DNA of 64,000 nucleotides from JAHEEL01 sp963785245 (GCA_963785245.1 CAWAUO010000012.1:1-64000); one strand, 5' to 3'. Shown: positions 49,963 through 59,888, numbered from the stretch's first letter. The notes: a model not told the origin generated them from the sequence alone. Made by a program: numbers and translations.

Positions 49963-52208
49963 CAGCCGCCGCCGCCGCCCGACGAGAACCCGCCACCGCC
50001 GCTGAATCCGCCGAAGCTGCCTCCTCCGCTCCACGAGGAACCGCCCCACGAGGAACCGCCGCTGGAGCCGAACCCGCCACCGCCGCCCCACCATGAGTTG
50101 CGGTCGCCGGCCCACGACGGATCGGCGTACACCGGTTCCCAGCCGTACGAGTCGGAGACACCGCGGGTGATGACCCAGTGGTGGTAGAAGAACGTGAACG
50201 GGTCGAAGGATCCGATGCCCGCGGGAATTGGCTCGCCCGACCAGGAATCCTTCTGCCCGCTGGTGCCGGCATGTGCCAGTTCGGGCGCGAATCGGTCGGC
50301 ATCGTCAATCGTGCTGCTGGAGAGCGCCTGCCGTTGGGTTGCGTAGGCCAGAGCGAACCGGCGTGGTCCGCGAGGGTCGGAGGCGCCGAACGCTGCGGCG
50401 ACGTCTGCATACGAGCCGACGAGGCCGAGATCGTGGAGCGCCTGTCGCGCCTCGAGCCAGCGCCGCATGGCCTGGCTCGGTTCGAGCGACATCGCGAGTA
50501 CGCCGGCAATGGTCTTCGCCGAGTCGTCCGCGGTGTACTCGGCAAGCTCGTCGCGGAGACGCTCGTAGACCTCCGGTCCGTCGTCCCTCCGGCTCATGAG
50601 ACCGGCGGTGATGGAGATCGGCAGACCGAGGGTGTGTGTGACCTTGCGCGCACGGGCGACCTCCCCGGGGGTCAGGAGGCCCGCCAGGGCGAATTCGACC
50701 GCCTCCGCGGGGTCGAAGCCCCGATCGCGATGCCGCTGATAGGCCCCGAGGAATTCGGGGATGTTGTCCTCGTTGCGGTTCATGAGCAACAGGGCGGCGA
50801 TAGCGGCAGGATCGAGGCCGTCCGCCTTGAGGCCGGCCGACTTCGTGGCCAGCGACTTCCGAACCTTCTCGTAGCGGCTCACTGCCAGCTTGGTGTCATC
50901 GTCGAGGTCGGCGAGCGCGGCGGCGATGGCCGGTCGTGCGGTCGACTCCGGCAGCTCTTCGTAGAGGTACTCGAGGCGCTGCACCTTGATGTCGGCTTCG
51001 GACGATGCTGCCCGGTACTCGGCGACCGATTCGGACAGGGGAACCGATCGATCGAACGCAGCGGATGCCTCAGCGAACCGACCGCCGAGGAGCGTCGGCA
51101 CGACCTCGCCGATGGGAGAAGGCGCCAGTTCGACGATGAGGGCGTCGCCGGTCCGACGGCGTGCGGCAGCTACCCGGTGCGGCTGGAGGGACGCGATGAG
51201 GCGATCGAGTTCCCGCCGCTTCGAGGCGAACAGGGCGTCATCCTTGGGGTCGACCGCCAGCGCCTCGTCTGCGGCTTCCTGCACGGCGTTCTCGAGGATC
51301 GGTCGCTCGTCGGAGGCTCGAAGCTCGAGCGGCTCCCGTGTCGCGCGGATGAGCCGTTCCCGGTCGATGACGTCGATGAGCCGGAGACTCCACAGAGCCT
51401 CCAGGGCATCGGCGTCAGACGGCTCGCCGCCGGCCACGCGCCACAACTCGCTGATGCCTTCGGCGGTTGGGACATCCACCGTCTCCGGAGGCGTGATGGC
51501 GAAGTCTGCGTAGCGAGGCAGATCGGCCCCGCTCGGTTCGAGATCAGCAAGGTCTCCGTCGATGAGGCGTTCGCGTTCGGTCCTCACCTTGTTCGTCCGC
51601 TTGCGCCTGAGGGACGCCACCTGGCCGACGACCGAGAAGATGAAGACACCGACAATGGCGACGAAGATAAGCCCGGCGAAGGAGAAGCCGCCGGGGTCGG
51701 ACTCCTCGGTGAGGTTCCCCGCCAACGCCTGCTCGACGGAGCCGACGATCGCGAGTAGGCCACCCTCGAAGTCACCGGCGCCGAAGAAGCTGCGTGCGGA
51801 TCCGGCGATGGCACTCCCCGGGAGACTGATTCCGTCCTGGGTGACGACCTCGGTTCGTCGCTCATCGAGCGAGACGAGGACGAGGATGCCGTTCTCCTCG
51901 TCGGGATCGCCGACACCCCATGCGTTGGCTAGGTCTGTGGCGAACTCCGCCGGATTCGCTCCGCGACTGTCTTGAACGACAACGATGGCGATCGGATTGC
52001 CGTAGTTGACGACGAGGCGCGAGATCGCATCTTCGATACGCTGAGGGTCGGAGGCGACGCCCACCTCGTCCGTGAAGTAGCCCTGGCAGACAACGCCGCG
52101 GTACTCGCCGCAATCCACCATCTCCCGTTGAGCCGAAGCCGGCGTGGCGAATGCGATCGCGGCCAGAGCAGCAAAGAGGAGTACGAGGAGGCGGCGCAGG
52201 CGAATCAT
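49959..52208 (-). CDS. TPM-domain membrane protein with Gly/Ser/Trp-rich tail
   Basis: A 749-residue protein: signal peptide (to about 26, TPASA), an extracytoplasmic TPM_phosphatase domain (about 35-150; NPIAIVVVQDSRG, ENGILVLVSLDERRTEVVTQ), a membrane helix (about 178-200), a long helical cytoplasmic region and a glycine-rich end rich in SWGG and SGGG repeats. TPM-domain proteins act in membrane or photosystem repair in plants; the bacterial role is unknown. It precedes and overlaps trmH. Confidence 0.8.
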   Translation of the reverse strand: MIRLRRLLVLLFAALAAIAFATPASAQREMVDCGEYRGVVCQGYFTDEVGVASDPQRIEDAISRLVVNYGNPIAIVVVQDSRGANPAEFATDLANAWGVGDPDEENGILVLVSLDERRTEVVTQDGISLPGSAIAGSARSFFGAGDFEGGLLAIVGSVEQALAGNLTEESDPGGFSFAGLIFVAIVGVFIFSVVGQVASLRRKRTNKVRTERERLIDGDLADLEPSGADLPRYADFAITPPETVDVPTAEGISELWRVAGGEPSDADALEALWSLRLIDVIDRERLIRATREPLELRASDERPILENAVQEAADEALAVDPKDDALFASKRRELDRLIASLQPHRVAAARRRTGDALIVELAPSPIGEVVPTLLGGRFAEASAAFDRSVPLSESVAEYRAASSEADIKVQRLEYLYEELPESTARPAIAAALADLDDDTKLAVSRYEKVRKSLATKSAGLKADGLDPAAIAALLLMNRNEDNIPEFLGAYQRHRDRGFDPAEAVEFALAGLLTPGEVARARKVTHTLGLPISITAGLMSRRDDGPEVYERLRDELAEYTADDSAKTIAGVLAMSLEPSQAMRRWLEARQALHDLGLVGSYADVAAAFGASDPRGPRRFALAYATQRQALSSSTIDDADRFAPELAHAGTSGQKDSWSGEPIPAGIGSFDPFTFFYHHWVITRGVSDSYGWEPVYADPSWAGDRNSWWGGGGGFGSSGGSSWGGSSWSGGGSFGGFSGGGGFSSGGGGGW

Positions 52209-52263
52209 GGGGTGGATGATGGTCGTTCCCGCTCCCGATGCACAAACGGCCCACCGGTTCGGT

Positions 52264-53418
52264 TCAGTACAACTCGTAGAAGCCGGCGACGAGGCGATCG
52301 CGAACGCCGATCCAGTCCGACAGCGATTCCTTGACGATCATCTCGACGGCGGCATCGTTGGACGGTCCGCTGGCCTCGATGTGGACGACCTGTGGTTCGG
52401 TCACCGGATGGCCGATGGAGGACAGCATGCGGATCGTGGTCTCGTTTGCGCCCGTTTCGGTGATCATGCGGCGTGAGATGTCTTCGGCGAAGGCGTGGTA
52501 GGTCTTGCCGACATGGGCGGCCGGATTCTTGCCGGCAGCGGCTTCCAGACTCATCGGCCGATACGGGGTGATCAATCCGCCGAAGCGGTTGCCACGGCCG
52601 ACCTGACCGTCGTCACCCGCTTCCGCCGACGTGCCGGTGAGCGTGAGGTACTGCGAGTCAGGGGTATCGGCCTGATTCACCCGGACCGTGGTGTCTTCGC
52701 CGAACACGTCTCGGACGAGGGCGAGGGCGTCCACCCGGACCCGCTCGATGACGTGATCGTATGTGGCCCGGTCGGAGACTTTGCGGGCGAGCACGGGGAC
52801 GGCGGCGGTGACAACCACCTCGCTGCCGTGGCGTGCTCCCATCACCTTGATGTCCCTGCCGACCGGAACCTCGGAGCGGTATCCCGTCGAGTTCAGGTAG
52901 TGCTCGAGTCGGTAGACGACGTCCTCAAGCGGCGAACGGGGGAGTGAGACGGCGGCGAACGACGTGTCGTTCGATCGCGGGACGCCGTCGAGGTGCCCCT
53001 GCGTGACAACATCCGCGAGATCGGCAGCCGATTGATTCAGCCAGATCTCGACGTCGAATGCGTCCGGGGTGGCGTCCGGCAGGAGTTCGAGCAGCCGCGT
53101 CCTCGTGTCGGAGGTGAGGACCTCGACGTCGGGCTGCCACTGCTCGGTGAAATTGACCTTCCCGACGAGAACGAGTCGTGAGCGCTTCGTATGCTCGCCG
53201 CCTCCGAAGCCGATGTCGACGGATCCTGCAGCGAAGATGGCCTTGTCCACGTTGAAGTGCTGGACTCGACCCGTCTGCTCGAGCGACGTCCGTGCGAGAT
53301 CGCGAGCGAGTTCCTCGGCCAGGTGGTCGCAGATCGTGTCGGGGTGGCCGCTCCCCTTCCGCTCGACGAACTCGACGGGCGGGTGGAAAGGTGGTCGTTG
53401 GTTGATGGTGAGGTCCAT
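52264..53418 (-). CDS. Archaeal-type S-adenosylmethionine synthetase
   Basis: Makes AdoMet from ATP and methionine. The 384-residue sequence matches the archaeal MAT family, not bacterial MetK: VEFVERKGSGHPDTICDHLA, HFNVDKAIFAAGSVDIGFGG, EIWLNQSAADLADVV, RDIKVMGARHGSEVVVTAAV, GDDGQVGRGNRFGGLITPYR and AAGKNPAAHVGKTYHAFAED. Such genes occur in a minority of bacteria. Start ATG 53418; a longer frame upstream has no support. Whether the genome also has a normal metK cannot be seen. Confidence 0.9.
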   Translation of the reverse strand: MDLTINQRPPFHPPVEFVERKGSGHPDTICDHLAEELARDLARTSLEQTGRVQHFNVDKAIFAAGSVDIGFGGGEHTKRSRLVLVGKVNFTEQWQPDVEVLTSDTRTRLLELLPDATPDAFDVEIWLNQSAADLADVVTQGHLDGVPRSNDTSFAAVSLPRSPLEDVVYRLEHYLNSTGYRSEVPVGRDIKVMGARHGSEVVVTAAVPVLARKVSDRATYDHVIERVRVDALALVRDVFGEDTTVRVNQADTPDSQYLTLTGTSAEAGDDGQVGRGNRFGGLITPYRPMSLEAAAGKNPAAHVGKTYHAFAEDISRRMITETGANETTIRMLSSIGHPVTEPQVVHIEASGPSNDAAVEMIVKESLSDWIGVRDRLVAGFYELY

Positions 53419-53458
53419 TGCGCTCCTGAATCGGCGCGCATCGTACCCCGAGCCGGTC

Positions 53459-54070
53459 TCAAACCTGAGGGTTCGCGTCCCAGCGTTCGCGGCGCACCGT
53501 GTCCGGGCGGCGGCCACGAGCGAGCGACCCTGAACGGCGATCCGGTGCCGGGTGGCCGATGGTGACGATCCCGATCGGAGTGACGTCGTCCGGCATGCCG
53601 AGGAGCTTCTCGATGCCGTTCATGTTGTGCGACCCAAGGAATCCGGCGGCAAGGCCCTCGTCGACGGCTGCCAGGAGAAGAAGCATCATCGACGCGCCGC
53701 CATCGACCCACCAATACGGGACCGGCCAGCCGTCCTCATGGGCCGACCGACCTTCCTCGCCGCCCTTGTCGGCTTCCCGGTAGCGCTCGAGGTACGACGC
53801 CTTGCGGACACAGATCACCACGTGGACGGGAGCTCTCGAGATCCAGGGATCGAAACCGGCCTCTCCGTACTCGTCCTCGTGCGACAAGCGGGCGATCTCA
53901 CGCCTGGTCTGTGCGTTGGTCACCGCAAGGAACGAGACCCCCTGGGAGAAGCCGGCGCTTGGCGCACGCGAAGCCCGGTCGAGCACGCGGTTGAGAGCGC
54001 CAGGGTCCACGGGTTCACTCGTGTAGTTCCGCACCATGCGTCGCCGGTTGACGACCTCACCGAACTCCAT
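53459..54070 (-). CDS. Nitroreductase-family flavoprotein
   Basis: A 203-residue FMN protein: VVNRRRMVRNYTSEPVDPGA, RASRAPSAGFSQGVSFLAVT and, later, DGGASMMLLLLAAVDEGLAA then GMPDDVTPIGIVTIGHPAPD, the usual nitroreductase order. It starts one base after the pntB stop and so is probably co-transcribed with the transhydrogenase, which would supply NADPH. Confidence 0.85.
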   Translation of the reverse strand: MEFGEVVNRRRMVRNYTSEPVDPGALNRVLDRASRAPSAGFSQGVSFLAVTNAQTRREIARLSHEDEYGEAGFDPWISRAPVHVVICVRKASYLERYREADKGGEEGRSAHEDGWPVPYWWVDGGASMMLLLLAAVDEGLAAGFLGSHNMNGIEKLLGMPDDVTPIGIVTIGHPAPDRRSGSLARGRRPDTVRRERWDANPQV

Positions 54071-54071
54071 G

Positions 54072-55475
54072 TCAGAGTTCGAGGATCGCTTCGTTGATGG
54101 CCTCGATCGCGCCCTTCGCGTCCGAGAACAACATCATCGTCGACGGCATGTAGAAGAGCGGGTTGTCGATGCCGGCAAAGCCGGGGGAGAGGCTCCGCTT
54201 GATCACGACCGTGGTTGCCGCGAGATCGACCTCGAGGATCGGCATGCCGTAGATCGGACTTCCGCTGTCATCGCGTGCCGATGGGTTGACCACATCGTTC
54301 GCGCCGACCACGAGCACCACATCGGTGTTCGGGAACTTCGGGTTTGAGTGGTCGAGGTCGAGGAGTACGTCGTACGGGACGTCGGCCTCGGCGAGGAGCA
54401 CGTTCATGTGGCCCGGCATCCGCCCGGCGACGGGGTGGATTGCGTACTCCACATTGATGTCCCGTTCCTCGAGGGTCGTCGCGAGTTCCCGCACGGCGTG
54501 CTGAGCCTGTGCGACCGCAAGTCCGTAGCCGGGTACGACGAGCACGTTCTGCGCGTAGTTGAGCGAGATCGCGACGTCTTCCGGGGTAGCACTGTTGACC
54601 GGCTTGTCGCCGGCATCGATCGGTCCGGCTCCTTCAGTACCGAATCCGGCGAACAGCACGTTCGCGAGCGACCGATTCATCGCTTCAGACATTTGAACCG
54701 TGAGGATGAAGCCCGCCGCACCGACGAGGGCGCCGGCAATGATCAGGCCCTGGTTGCCGATGACGAACCCGGCCATCGACGCAGCGACGCCCGACAGTGA
54801 GTTCAGGAGCGAGATGACAACCGGCATGTCGGCTCCGCCGATCGGGATGACGCCGGTGACACCGAGCACGAGGGCAATCGCAGCCAGGATCCAGTAGCCG
54901 AGTGGTTCATTCGCGATGACCGCCCAGGCTGAGGCTGCGGTCATCAGGAGGACAAGCACGAGGTTGAAGAACGGCCCGCCCGGCAGCGCTACCGGTCTCC
55001 CGGTGACGATGCCCTGGAGCTTGCCGTAGGCAACGAAGCTACCGGAGAACGTGACGACACCGATCGCGATCGAGAGTGCGACCGTGACCTCGGTCTCTGT
55101 TGCATATGCGATGTCGGTGGCAACGACCGTGTCGGTTGCGACGATGGCGGCGAAGGCGACCAGCGCCGAGGCGCCACCGCCAAAGCCGTTGAATGCGGCA
55201 ACGAGTTCGGGCATCGACGTCATCTGGACCCGGAGGGCGAGGAGCGCCCCGATTCCGCCACCGATAGCGAGACCGACGATGATGACCCACCAAAGGGCAT
55301 CCAGTCCGCTGTCGTCACGGGCCAGGTCGTAGACGTAGTAGACCGTGATCAGGGTCGCGAGCACCATGCCGGCGGCTGCGATCTGATTGCCGCGCCGCGC
55401 CGTGCGGGGCGATCCGAGGCCGCGCAGGCCGACGATGAAGAGGGCACCGGCCAGGAGGTACAGAAGCGTGATCAC
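54072..55475 (-). CDS. pntB: NAD(P) transhydrogenase subunit beta
   Basis: Membrane domain plus NADP-binding domain III of the proton-pumping transhydrogenase. The 467-residue chain has about nine helices (to about 280) and then a soluble domain with VLVVPGYGLAVAQAQHAVRE (NADP site), AIHPVAGRMPGHMNVLLAEA, VVLVVGANDVVNPSARDDSG and KRSLSPGFAGIDNPLFYMPS. The GTG at 55475 overlaps the preceding gene by four bases. Confidence 0.95.
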   Translation of the reverse strand: MITLLYLLAGALFIVGLRGLGSPRTARRGNQIAAAGMVLATLITVYYVYDLARDDSGLDALWWVIIVGLAIGGGIGALLALRVQMTSMPELVAAFNGFGGGASALVAFAAIVATDTVVATDIAYATETEVTVALSIAIGVVTFSGSFVAYGKLQGIVTGRPVALPGGPFFNLVLVLLMTAASAWAVIANEPLGYWILAAIALVLGVTGVIPIGGADMPVVISLLNSLSGVAASMAGFVIGNQGLIIAGALVGAAGFILTVQMSEAMNRSLANVLFAGFGTEGAGPIDAGDKPVNSATPEDVAISLNYAQNVLVVPGYGLAVAQAQHAVRELATTLEERDINVEYAIHPVAGRMPGHMNVLLAEADVPYDVLLDLDHSNPKFPNTDVVLVVGANDVVNPSARDDSGSPIYGMPILEVDLAATTVVIKRSLSPGFAGIDNPLFYMPSTMMLFSDAKGAIEAINEAILEL

Positions 55476-55768
55476 TTCTTCACCACCGGCTTCTTCTTGA
55501 ACATCTCGAGCATTCGATCGGTGACGAGGAAGCCACCGACCACGTTGATGGTCGCAAAGGCCATCGCCAGGATGCCGAGGATGATGGCGAACGGGCCGTC
55601 GGCGAACGCAGCGGCGATGATCGCTCCGACGATTGTGATGCCGGAGATGGCGTTCGCTCCCGACATGAGCGGGGTGTGCAGTGTGGGCGGAACCTTTGAG
55701 ATCACCTCGAAGCCAACGAAGGCGGCGAGAACGAACACGACGATCCCCTGTATGAATTCGGGACTCAC
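55472..55768 (-). CDS. pntAB: NAD(P) transhydrogenase subunit alpha, membrane part
   Basis: A 98-residue protein with three or four helices: VVFVLAAFVGFEVISKVPPT, LHTPLMSGANAISGITIVGA and a last helix before DRMLEMFKKKP. It is the separate PntA2 chain of three-subunit transhydrogenases. GTG 55768 and its stop overlap both neighbours by four bases. Confidence 0.93.
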   Translation of the reverse strand: MSPEFIQGIVVFVLAAFVGFEVISKVPPTLHTPLMSGANAISGITIVGAIIAAAFADGPFAIILGILAMAFATINVVGGFLVTDRMLEMFKKKPVVKK

Positions 55769-56901
55769 GTCGCCTCCTCTTCCAGGCCCATGGCTGAACG
55801 GGTGCGGGGGTTGATGACCTGGCCGCCGGACGTGATGGTTGCCGGTCCGGCGACTTCGTCCTCGAGGTCGACGGCGATTCCGTCGTCGGTCCGCCACCGT
55901 CCGACGAGCTCCTGCAGATTGCGTGCGTACATGCGACTCGCGTCGGTTGCCACGCGACTCGGAAGGTCGATAGGGCCGAGGATCGTGACGCCATTGACAT
56001 CTACGGCTTCACCGGGCAGCGAGCCTTCGACGTTGCCGCCCGAGGACGCCGCCATGTCGACGATGACCGAGCCTGGATGCATCGACGCGACGACATCCGC
56101 GTTGATGAGACGCGGCGCCGGGCGGCCGGGTATCTGAGCGGTCGTGACGACGAGGTCCGCCTTGGCGACGTATTCAGCGAGCACCTGTTGCTGCTTCGCC
56201 GCGGTCTCGGCGTCGACTTCCTTGGCGTATCCGCCTTCGTCCATCTCCTGCGTCGGAGCTTCGACGAACTTCGCTCCGAGGCTCTCGACCTGCTCCTTCG
56301 TCTCCGGACGGATATCGTATGCGTGGACGATCGCTCCGAGTCTGCGGAACGTTGCGATCGCTTGGAGACCGGCGACGCCGACCCCGAGCACGAGGGAGCG
56401 AGCGGGGGGGATCGTGCCCGCCGCCGTGACGAGCATTGAAGGAAACTTCGGGGACTCAGCGGCGGACAGCATCACGGCGGCGTAGCCGGCGACGTTCGCC
56501 TGGGACGAGAGGGCGTCCATGGCCTGGGCGAGCGTGGTCCTCGGAACGGCTTCAACGGCGAGTGCTGTGATGTTCCGGTCTGCCAACGCCTGGATGACGT
56601 CGGTCGCCACGAATGGATCGAGGAAGCCGGCGAGGATGGCACCCTCCGGGATGAGGGCAATCTCGTCGAAGGTCGGCCGGTCGACCCGGAGGACGAGGTC
56701 GGCGTCGTGGGCCGCCGCGGCATCCGCGACGATGGTTGCTCCTGCCTCTTCGAAGGCAGCGTCCGTGAACCCGGCGGCGTCTCCGGCGCCGGACTCGACG
56801 CGCACGTCCCATCCCCATCCGGTGAACACCTTCACGGAGGCAGGGACGGCGGCGACACGGCGTTCGTGGGCGGTTCTCTCGAGTGGGATTCCTAGTCGCA
56901 T
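55765..56901 (-). CDS. pntAA: NAD(P) transhydrogenase subunit alpha, NAD-binding part
   Basis: A 378-residue soluble domain I: GIPLERTAHERRVAAVPASV, SSQANVAGYAAVMLSA, RSLVLGVGVAGLQAIATFRR (NAD-binding GxGxxG), AKFVEAPTQEMDEGGYAKEV and VVTTAQIPGRPAPRLI. It is the first gene of pntAA-pntAB-pntB; ATG 56901. The enzyme couples proton flow to NADPH formation in the membrane. Confidence 0.95.
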   Translation of the reverse strand: MRLGIPLERTAHERRVAAVPASVKVFTGWGWDVRVESGAGDAAGFTDAAFEEAGATIVADAAAAHDADLVLRVDRPTFDEIALIPEGAILAGFLDPFVATDVIQALADRNITALAVEAVPRTTLAQAMDALSSQANVAGYAAVMLSAAESPKFPSMLVTAAGTIPPARSLVLGVGVAGLQAIATFRRLGAIVHAYDIRPETKEQVESLGAKFVEAPTQEMDEGGYAKEVDAETAAKQQQVLAEYVAKADLVVTTAQIPGRPAPRLINADVVASMHPGSVIVDMAASSGGNVEGSLPGEAVDVNGVTILGPIDLPSRVATDASRMYARNLQELVGRWRTDDGIAVDLEDEVAGPATITSGGQVINPRTRSAMGLEEEAT

Positions 56902-57024
56902 CCGGCCGGACGGTAACCGATTTCTCCAGCGAAGAGAATTCGGATGGACGCGTAATCGATAATCGAGCATCAGGTTTCTTGCGCTGGAGGACTATTGATG
57001 GCATGGTCGGTGGAAGGAGGGATC

Positions 57025-58020
57025 ATGCGCAGACAGGTCCTCGAGGCGCCCGGTGCGGTAACGGGTCGGCCGCTCCGAATGGCAAACGTCGACCCGCTCG
57101 ATCCGGGCACCGGGGAGATCGTGATCGATGTCGCGGCCTGTGGCGTCTGCCGGACTGATCTTCAGATCGTTGAGGGTGATCTCGCGGCCCGCACACTTCC
57201 TGTGGTTCCCGGCCACCAGGCGGTCGGTCGGGTGGCCGCGGTCGGTGCCGGCGTCGACGGATGGGCCGTGGGGGATCGGGCCGGGGTCGCGTGGTTGGCC
57301 GGAGCGTGTGGCTCGTGCGAGTACTGCCGAGCCGAGCGGGAGAACCTGTGCGCCGACGCAGAGTTCGCCGGTTGGAGCTCCGACGGCGGCTATGCCGAGC
57401 AGATCGCGGTCCGTGCCGACTACGCCGTTCACACTCCTGATGGTTTCTCCGACGTCGAAGCGGCCCCCCTGTTGTGCGGCGGCATCATCGGATATCGGGC
57501 CCTGAAGATCTCCGGCATCCGACCCGGCGGCCGACTCGGCCTGTACGGATTCGGAGCCTCCGCTCTGCTGGCAATGCAGGTGGCGGCCCACTGGGGATGT
57601 GACGTATTCGTTGCGACCCGTTCACCGGTGGAGCAGGAACGTGCGATCGAGATGGGGGCCGCCTGGACCGGTTCCTATCACGACCGACCGCCCGTTGCGC
57701 TCGACGCCGCTGTGACCTTCGCTCCTGCCGGGTACGTCGTCATCGAGGCCTTGAAGTCGCTGGCCCGCGGCGGTGTGGTCGCGATCAACGCCATCCACCT
57801 GGACCGAATACCGGAGTTCGGTTACGACCTGCTGTGGGGGGAGCGCCAGATTCGCAGCGTGGCCAACTTCACGCGGCAGGATGCCGCACAGTTCCTCGCG
57901 TTGGCCGCCGAAATCCCGATCCTGACGATTGCTGATGTGTACCCCCTCTCGGACGCCAATCTCGCTCTGATCCGGCTCAAAGAAGGGCTTGTTGACGGGG
58001 CGGCAGTGCTCGTCACGTGA
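57025..58020 (+). CDS. Zinc-dependent alcohol dehydrogenase
   Basis: A 331-residue MDR enzyme with catalytic zinc ligands in VAACGVCRTDLQIVEG and VVPGHQAVGRVAAVG, the structural zinc site ACGSCEYCRAERENLC and the NAD loop RLGLYGFGASALLAMQVA. It resembles the AdhP/AdhA subfamily found in actinobacteria. ATG 57025 follows GGAAGGAGGG and is preferred to an earlier in-frame start. The last bases TCACGTGA hold its stop and that of the convergent gene. Confidence 0.9.
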   Translation: MRRQVLEAPGAVTGRPLRMANVDPLDPGTGEIVIDVAACGVCRTDLQIVEGDLAARTLPVVPGHQAVGRVAAVGAGVDGWAVGDRAGVAWLAGACGSCEYCRAERENLCADAEFAGWSSDGGYAEQIAVRADYAVHTPDGFSDVEAAPLLCGGIIGYRALKISGIRPGGRLGLYGFGASALLAMQVAAHWGCDVFVATRSPVEQERAIEMGAAWTGSYHDRPPVALDAAVTFAPAGYVVIEALKSLARGGVVAINAIHLDRIPEFGYDLLWGERQIRSVANFTRQDAAQFLALAAEIPILTIADVYPLSDANLALIRLKEGLVDGAAVLVT

Positions 58021-58893
58021 TGAGCTCCGCCAGGGCGCGGCGCGGTGGGCCGCGATCCAGCAGTTCGTGACCCCATCGATGGTGGTAGCGACAGAGGAGG
58101 ATCAGGTTGTAGATCGCGGTGACGCCGCCGTTCGCCCAATGGATGATGTGGTGAGCGTCACACCATCTGGCGGGATCGAACGGGTCGCTCACCGCCGGCG
58201 ACGGGTGTGTCTTCGTGCTTGAGATGTGCCCGACCGATGTCGACCAGAGCGTCGAGTCGACGCTGCGCCGGCGACCGCTCCTACCCGCTCTTTGCCCATG
58301 GTTCGGTGATCGACTGGAGCGCAGTGTCGATGATGATTGCGGAATCCGGATCGGCTTCGCCGTCGATCCTGGCCATGCCGGAGAACGTGGGGGAGACGGA
58401 GAGGCGACGGAGGCTGAACACGTGGTTGGCGTCATCGAGCGCCGCGGCGGAGTTCGCGCGGAGTGAGCGTGCGGGCGACGTCGAGGAGGAGTTCCTCTTC
58501 ACGGGCGTGGATCTCGGGGAGCGCATCGTGAGCCGCAACGAGACCCCGGGCCCGGGCGGTGTCGATGTTGCCATTGGCGTAGGCCGATGAGGTGAGCGGC
58601 ATCCGGGGGAGGGTATTCGCCGTCGCGACGAGGCAGCGGAGGTTGCGCCACGAGAGTCGGCAGCGGTCGGCGAGCCACGAGGCCGTCGAGGGATGCCCGA
58701 GGTCCCGGTGGATCTCCCGACGGTCGGCCTCGGCAATGCGACGCGTGCGCTCAGCGGAGAGTCGCTCGATCGTGCGGTGGAGTTCGGCGATCGATGCTGA
58801 GAGTTCGTCGTCGAACACGACGTCGAGATCCTGCGCGGCCAACTCGTTGACCGGTGTTGCGAGGTCTGCTCGCACATGCATGGTGTCGAACAT
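58013..58893 (-). pseudogene. DUF222-HNH endonuclease (13E12 type), broken
   Basis: The start MFDTMHVRADLATPVNELAA at 58893 and ERLSAERTRRIAEADRREIH belong to DUF222. The frame is lost near 58450; a second frame gives ALDDANHVFSLRRLSVSPTF and DGEADPDSAIIIDTALQ, and a third the HNH end ARWCDAHHIIHWANGGVTAI, LLCRYHHRWGHE. About 60-100 residues before the HNH motif, including the usual CxxxxC half of the zinc knuckle, are missing. Two frame changes and a deletion make this true decay, unlike the single-base breaks elsewhere. Confidence 0.8.
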
Positions 58894-59028
58894 ATGTCCG
58901 GCCTTTCCAGGCGGGTGTGACAAGAAGCGCGGGATCCCAGCGAGTCGTCTGTCTGGTCCAGCGGCGTATCTCGCGAGATCTCGATGGAGTCTCGGGGCGC
59001 GTCGCCATCGGACTCCTCGGGGCACGGG

Positions 59029-59856
59029 CTATTCGTCGAGGAAGATGTCGCGCTGAAGTTCGGCATCCGGCACGTAGGCGTAGCCGGAGAGGTCGGTGAC
59101 GCCGGCCTCCGCGAGAACCTCGTCGTCGATGAAGAAGTTGCCGGTGGCTTCCCGACTCCAGCGGTTGAAGATCTCGTACGCCGCATCGGCCAGGATCTCG
59201 GGCTTGCGTGATTGCCGCATCGCGGTGTCGCCGCCGAGGAGATTCTGAACGGCCGCCGTAGCGATGATCGTTCGCGGCCACAGACTGTTGACCGCGATGC
59301 CGTCGCTGGCGAACTCGGCGGACATGCCGAGCGTGCACATCGACATGCCGTACTTCGCGATCGTGTAGGCAACGTGGTTCTGGAACCAGTGCTGGGCGAG
59401 GTTCAGCGGCGGGCTCAGTGTGAGGATGTGCGGATTCTCGGCCCGCTTCAAGTGCGGGATGCACGCCCGGGAGACCACGTAGGTTCCGCGGGTATTGATG
59501 TCCTGCATCAGATCGTAGGACTTCATCGGCAGGTGCTCGGTGCCCGACAGGTTGATAGCCGATGCGTTGTTCACGCAGATGTCGATGCCCCCGAATAGCT
59601 CGACGGTTCGGGCGACAGCGGCCGCGACCTGGTCATCGTGGCGAATGTCTCCAACGATCGGGAGAGCGGTCCCGCCGGCGGCCTCGATTTGCTCAGCCGC
59701 CGTGTAGATGGTGCCTTCGAGCATGGGGTGCGGTTCCGCGGTCTTGGCGATCAGCGCGATGTTGGCGCCGTCGGCCGCGGCGCGTGTGGCGATCGCGAGG
59801 CCGATGCCCCGGCTGCCGCCGGAGAGGAACATGGTCCTTCCTGCGAGACCCGACAT
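59029..59856 (-). CDS. SDR oxidoreductase, HSDL2-like
   Basis: A 275-residue short-chain dehydrogenase with TMFLSGGSRGIGLAIATRAA (cofactor loop), FGGIDICVNNASAINLSGTE and the active-site pair in HVAYTIAKYGMSMC (Tyr-x3-Lys). HTLTLSPP and the SREATGNFFIDDEVL end match the hydroxysteroid-dehydrogenase-like-2 group; in those the SDR often carries an SCP2 domain, absent here. ATG 59856 with AAGGAG six bases before. Substrate unknown, probably a fatty or steroid alcohol. Confidence 0.88.
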   Translation of the reverse strand: MSGLAGRTMFLSGGSRGIGLAIATRAAADGANIALIAKTAEPHPMLEGTIYTAAEQIEAAGGTALPIVGDIRHDDQVAAAVARTVELFGGIDICVNNASAINLSGTEHLPMKSYDLMQDINTRGTYVVSRACIPHLKRAENPHILTLSPPLNLAQHWFQNHVAYTIAKYGMSMCTLGMSAEFASDGIAVNSLWPRTIIATAAVQNLLGGDTAMRQSRKPEILADAAYEIFNRWSREATGNFFIDDEVLAEAGVTDLSGYAYVPDAELQRDIFLDE

Positions 59857-59888
59857 GTTGCACTCCTTCGCTCTGGTGCGAGACGAGG

